Assembly (NCBI GenBank): GCA_964466155.1
Contig: CAYXMY010000143.1
Location: 1-5,736 of the forward strand
DNA length: 5,736 bases
DNA from: Caenibius sp964466155
GTDB taxonomy: Bacteria > Pseudomonadota > Alphaproteobacteria > Sphingomonadales > Sphingomonadaceae
Direction of reading: 5' to 3'
The notes under the pieces were generated by a model that did no database searches, had not been told where the DNA came from, and saw nothing but the letters and a program-made list of their open reading frames with translations. The position numbers and the translations under genes are program-made. Positions 4,327-5,736 of this stretch are shown piece after piece; within the stretch, counting starts at the first letter, position 1, and each line of letters opens with the position of its first letter.

Positions 4327-5736
4327 TCAGTGGGCGGCGAGTGTCGCCAGCAGCAGCAGCGCCACGATATTGGTGATCTTGATCATCGGGTTCACCGCCG
4401 GGCCGGCGGTGTCCTTGTAGGGATCGCCCACGGTATCGCCGGTGACGGCGGCCTTGTGGGCTTCGCTGCCCTTGCCGCCGTGATTGCCGTCCTCGATGTA
4501 TTTTTTGGCGTTGTCCCACGCGCCGCCGCCCGAGGTCATCGAGAGCGCGACGAACAGCCCGCCGACGATCACGCCCAGGAGCAGCGCACCCAGCGCGGCA
4601 AAGCCGTTCTGCTGCCCCGCCACCAGCGTGATGATGAAATAGACCGCGATCGGTGTCAGCACCGGCAGCAGCGAAGGCACGATCATTTCCTTGATCGCCG
4701 CCTTGGTGACGAGATCGACCGTGCGCGCATAGTTGGGCTTGGAGGTGCCCGCCATGATGCCCGGATCGTTCCGGAACTGGTCGCGCACATCCTTCACCAC
4801 GTCGCCAGCCGCGCGGCCCACCGCCGTCATCCCCATCGCGCCGAACAGATAGGGCAGCAGCGCGCCCAGCAGCAGGCCGACGATGACGTAGGGATTTTCA
4901 AGGCTGAAATCGACCGAGAGATCGGGGAAGAATTCGCCCAGATCGGTGGTGTACGCGGCGAACAGCACCAGCGCGGCAAGGCCTGCCGAACCGATGGCGT
5001 AGCCCTTGGTTACGGCCTTGGTGGTGTTGCCCACGGCATCCAGCAGGTCGGTCTTTTCGCGCACGCTGTCGTCCAGCCCGGCCATTTCGGCAATGCCGCC
5101 GGCATTGTCCGTAACCGGCCCGTAAGCGTCCAGCGCGACGACCATCCCGGCCAGCGCCAGCATGGCGGTGGCGGCATAGGCGATCCCGATCAGCCCGGCG
5201 AGCTGATAGGCGATGATGATCCCTGCCACGATGACGATGGTGGGCAGCGCCGTCGCTTCGAGGCTGATGGCGAGACCCTGGATCACGTTGGTGCCGTGGC
5301 CGGTTTCGCTGGCCTTGGCGATGGAGCGCACCGGGCGATAGTTGGTGCCGGTGTAGTATTCGGTGATCCAGATAATCAGCCCGGTGATGACTAGGCCCAG
5401 CATCGCGCAGAGGAACAGTTGCACGCCGGTGAATCCGCCGATCATGCTGGCGTCACCCGCGCCTGCCGCTTCGCCCGCGTTCACGGCGGTGCCGCCGATC
5501 ACGGTGTGCATGTCGCCGCCCAGGGCATAGGAGGTGGCGAACCAGATCGCCGGCACTGCGAGCACGGCGGATACGAGGAAGCCCTTGTACATCGCGCCCA
5601 TGACATTGTTCGAGCCGCCAAGGCGGACGAAATAGGTGCCGATGATCGATGTGACGATGCATACGCCCCCGATTAGCAGGGGCAGCGCCATCAGGTGGGG
5701 CAGAAGATCGCCCACGCCTTTCAGCAGCAGCGCGGT
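4327..5736 (-). CDS. hppA: Membrane-bound proton-translocating pyrophosphatase, K+-independent (5'-truncated)
   Basis: 469 residues are visible, from the right edge to TGA 4327-4329, about the C-terminal two thirds of a roughly 700-residue enzyme. It splits pyrophosphate to phosphate and pumps protons across the cytoplasmic membrane, recovering energy from biosynthetic pyrophosphate. Seen, counting from the edge: many hydrophobic segments of a 16-helix protein; DAYGPVTDNAGGIAEMAG (203-220), a conserved acidic substrate/Mg motif; GNTTKAVTKG (236-245); a KPNYARTVD loop; GGAWDNAKKYIE (404-415); and GDTVGDPYKDTAGP (433-446), the final acidic motif. Lys and Thr in GNTTK-A-V-T (K240, T243; codons 5017-5019 and 5008-5010) are the residues marking K+-independent H+-PPases, where K+-dependent forms have Ala at the first position. 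The N-terminal motifs, including the DNVGDNVGD-type site, lie beyond the edge. The GTG at 5715 is internal: the frame stays open to the edge, reading TALLLKG before it. It has its own terminator. Confidence 0.96.
   Translation of the reverse strand, partial: TALLLKGVGDLLPHLMALPLLIGGVCIVTSIIGTYFVRLGGSNNVMGAMYKGFLVSAVLAVPAIWFATSYALGGDMHTVIGGTAVNAGEAAGAGDASMIGGFTGVQLFLCAMLGLVITGLIIWITEYYTGTNYRPVRSIAKASETGHGTNVIQGLAISLEATALPTIVIVAGIIIAYQLAGLIGIAYAATAMLALAGMVVALDAYGPVTDNAGGIAEMAGLDDSVREKTDLLDAVGNTTKAVTKGYAIGSAGLAALVLFAAYTTDLGEFFPDLSVDFSLENPYVIVGLLLGALLPYLFGAMGMTAVGRAAGDVVKDVRDQFRNDPGIMAGTSKPNYARTVDLVTKAAIKEMIVPSLLPVLTPIAVYFIITLVAGQQNGFAALGALLLGVIVGGLFVALSMTSGGGAWDNAKKYIEDGNHGGKGSEAHKAAVTGDTVGDPYKDTAGPAVNPMIKITNIVALLLLATLAAH

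Noticed and set aside
4252..5394. Open frame of 380 residues on the plus strand opposite hppA
   Set aside because: The translation is His/Arg/Gly/Gln-rich as expected from reading membrane-protein codons backwards. hppA motifs on the other strand are unambiguous.
1..5736. A previously undescribed multi-gene system, mobile element or defence locus
   Set aside because: All substantial frames are accounted for by a receptor, a small NTF2-fold protein, uvrC, tesB and hppA. No integrase, transposase, toxin-antitoxin pair, reverse transcriptase, repeat-spacer array or structured RNA was seen.

Overview
The window looks like ordinary chromosome of a high-GC alphaproteobacterium, most likely a sphingomonad (Novosphingobium/Sphingomonas-like). 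Three things suggest this: strongly GC-biased third codon positions throughout, a TonB-dependent receptor with a glycine-rich insert near its C-terminus, and UvrC, TesB and H+-pyrophosphatase sequences of alphaproteobacterial type. The taxonomic call rests on recalled family resemblance, not on a search. I saw no transposase, integrase, phage gene, tRNA, rRNA or CRISPR array.

Layout: (1) 1-638, plus strand, is the C-terminal end of a TonB-dependent outer-membrane receptor. It carries a Gly-Gly-Pro tandem repeat and is cut by the left edge. A 14-bp hairpin follows its stop. (2) 687-1073, minus strand, is a small SnoaL/NTF2-fold protein, convergent with the receptor. (3) 1074-1304 is a divergent intergenic region with a perfect 9-bp tandem repeat. 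(4) 1305-3260, plus strand, is a complete uvrC, the nucleotide excision repair nuclease, with all diagnostic motifs intact. (5) 3300-4187, minus strand, is a complete tesB-type acyl-CoA thioesterase II, convergent with uvrC. (6) 4188-4326 is an intergenic region holding a good intrinsic terminator for the gene to its right. (7) 4327-5736, minus strand, is the C-terminal two thirds of a membrane H+-translocating pyrophosphatase (hppA), cut by the right edge and of the K+-independent subtype.

The genes do not form a pathway. They are separate transcription units: two convergent pairs, one divergent pair, and hppA and tesB in the same direction with a terminator between them. Their roles are nutrient uptake at the outer membrane, DNA repair, acyl-CoA hydrolysis and energy coupling by pyrophosphate hydrolysis. 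I found no convincing new multi-gene system. The points most worth a second look are the collagen-like/G-quadruplex tract in the receptor, the G8 run inside uvrC and the tandem repeat upstream of uvrC.
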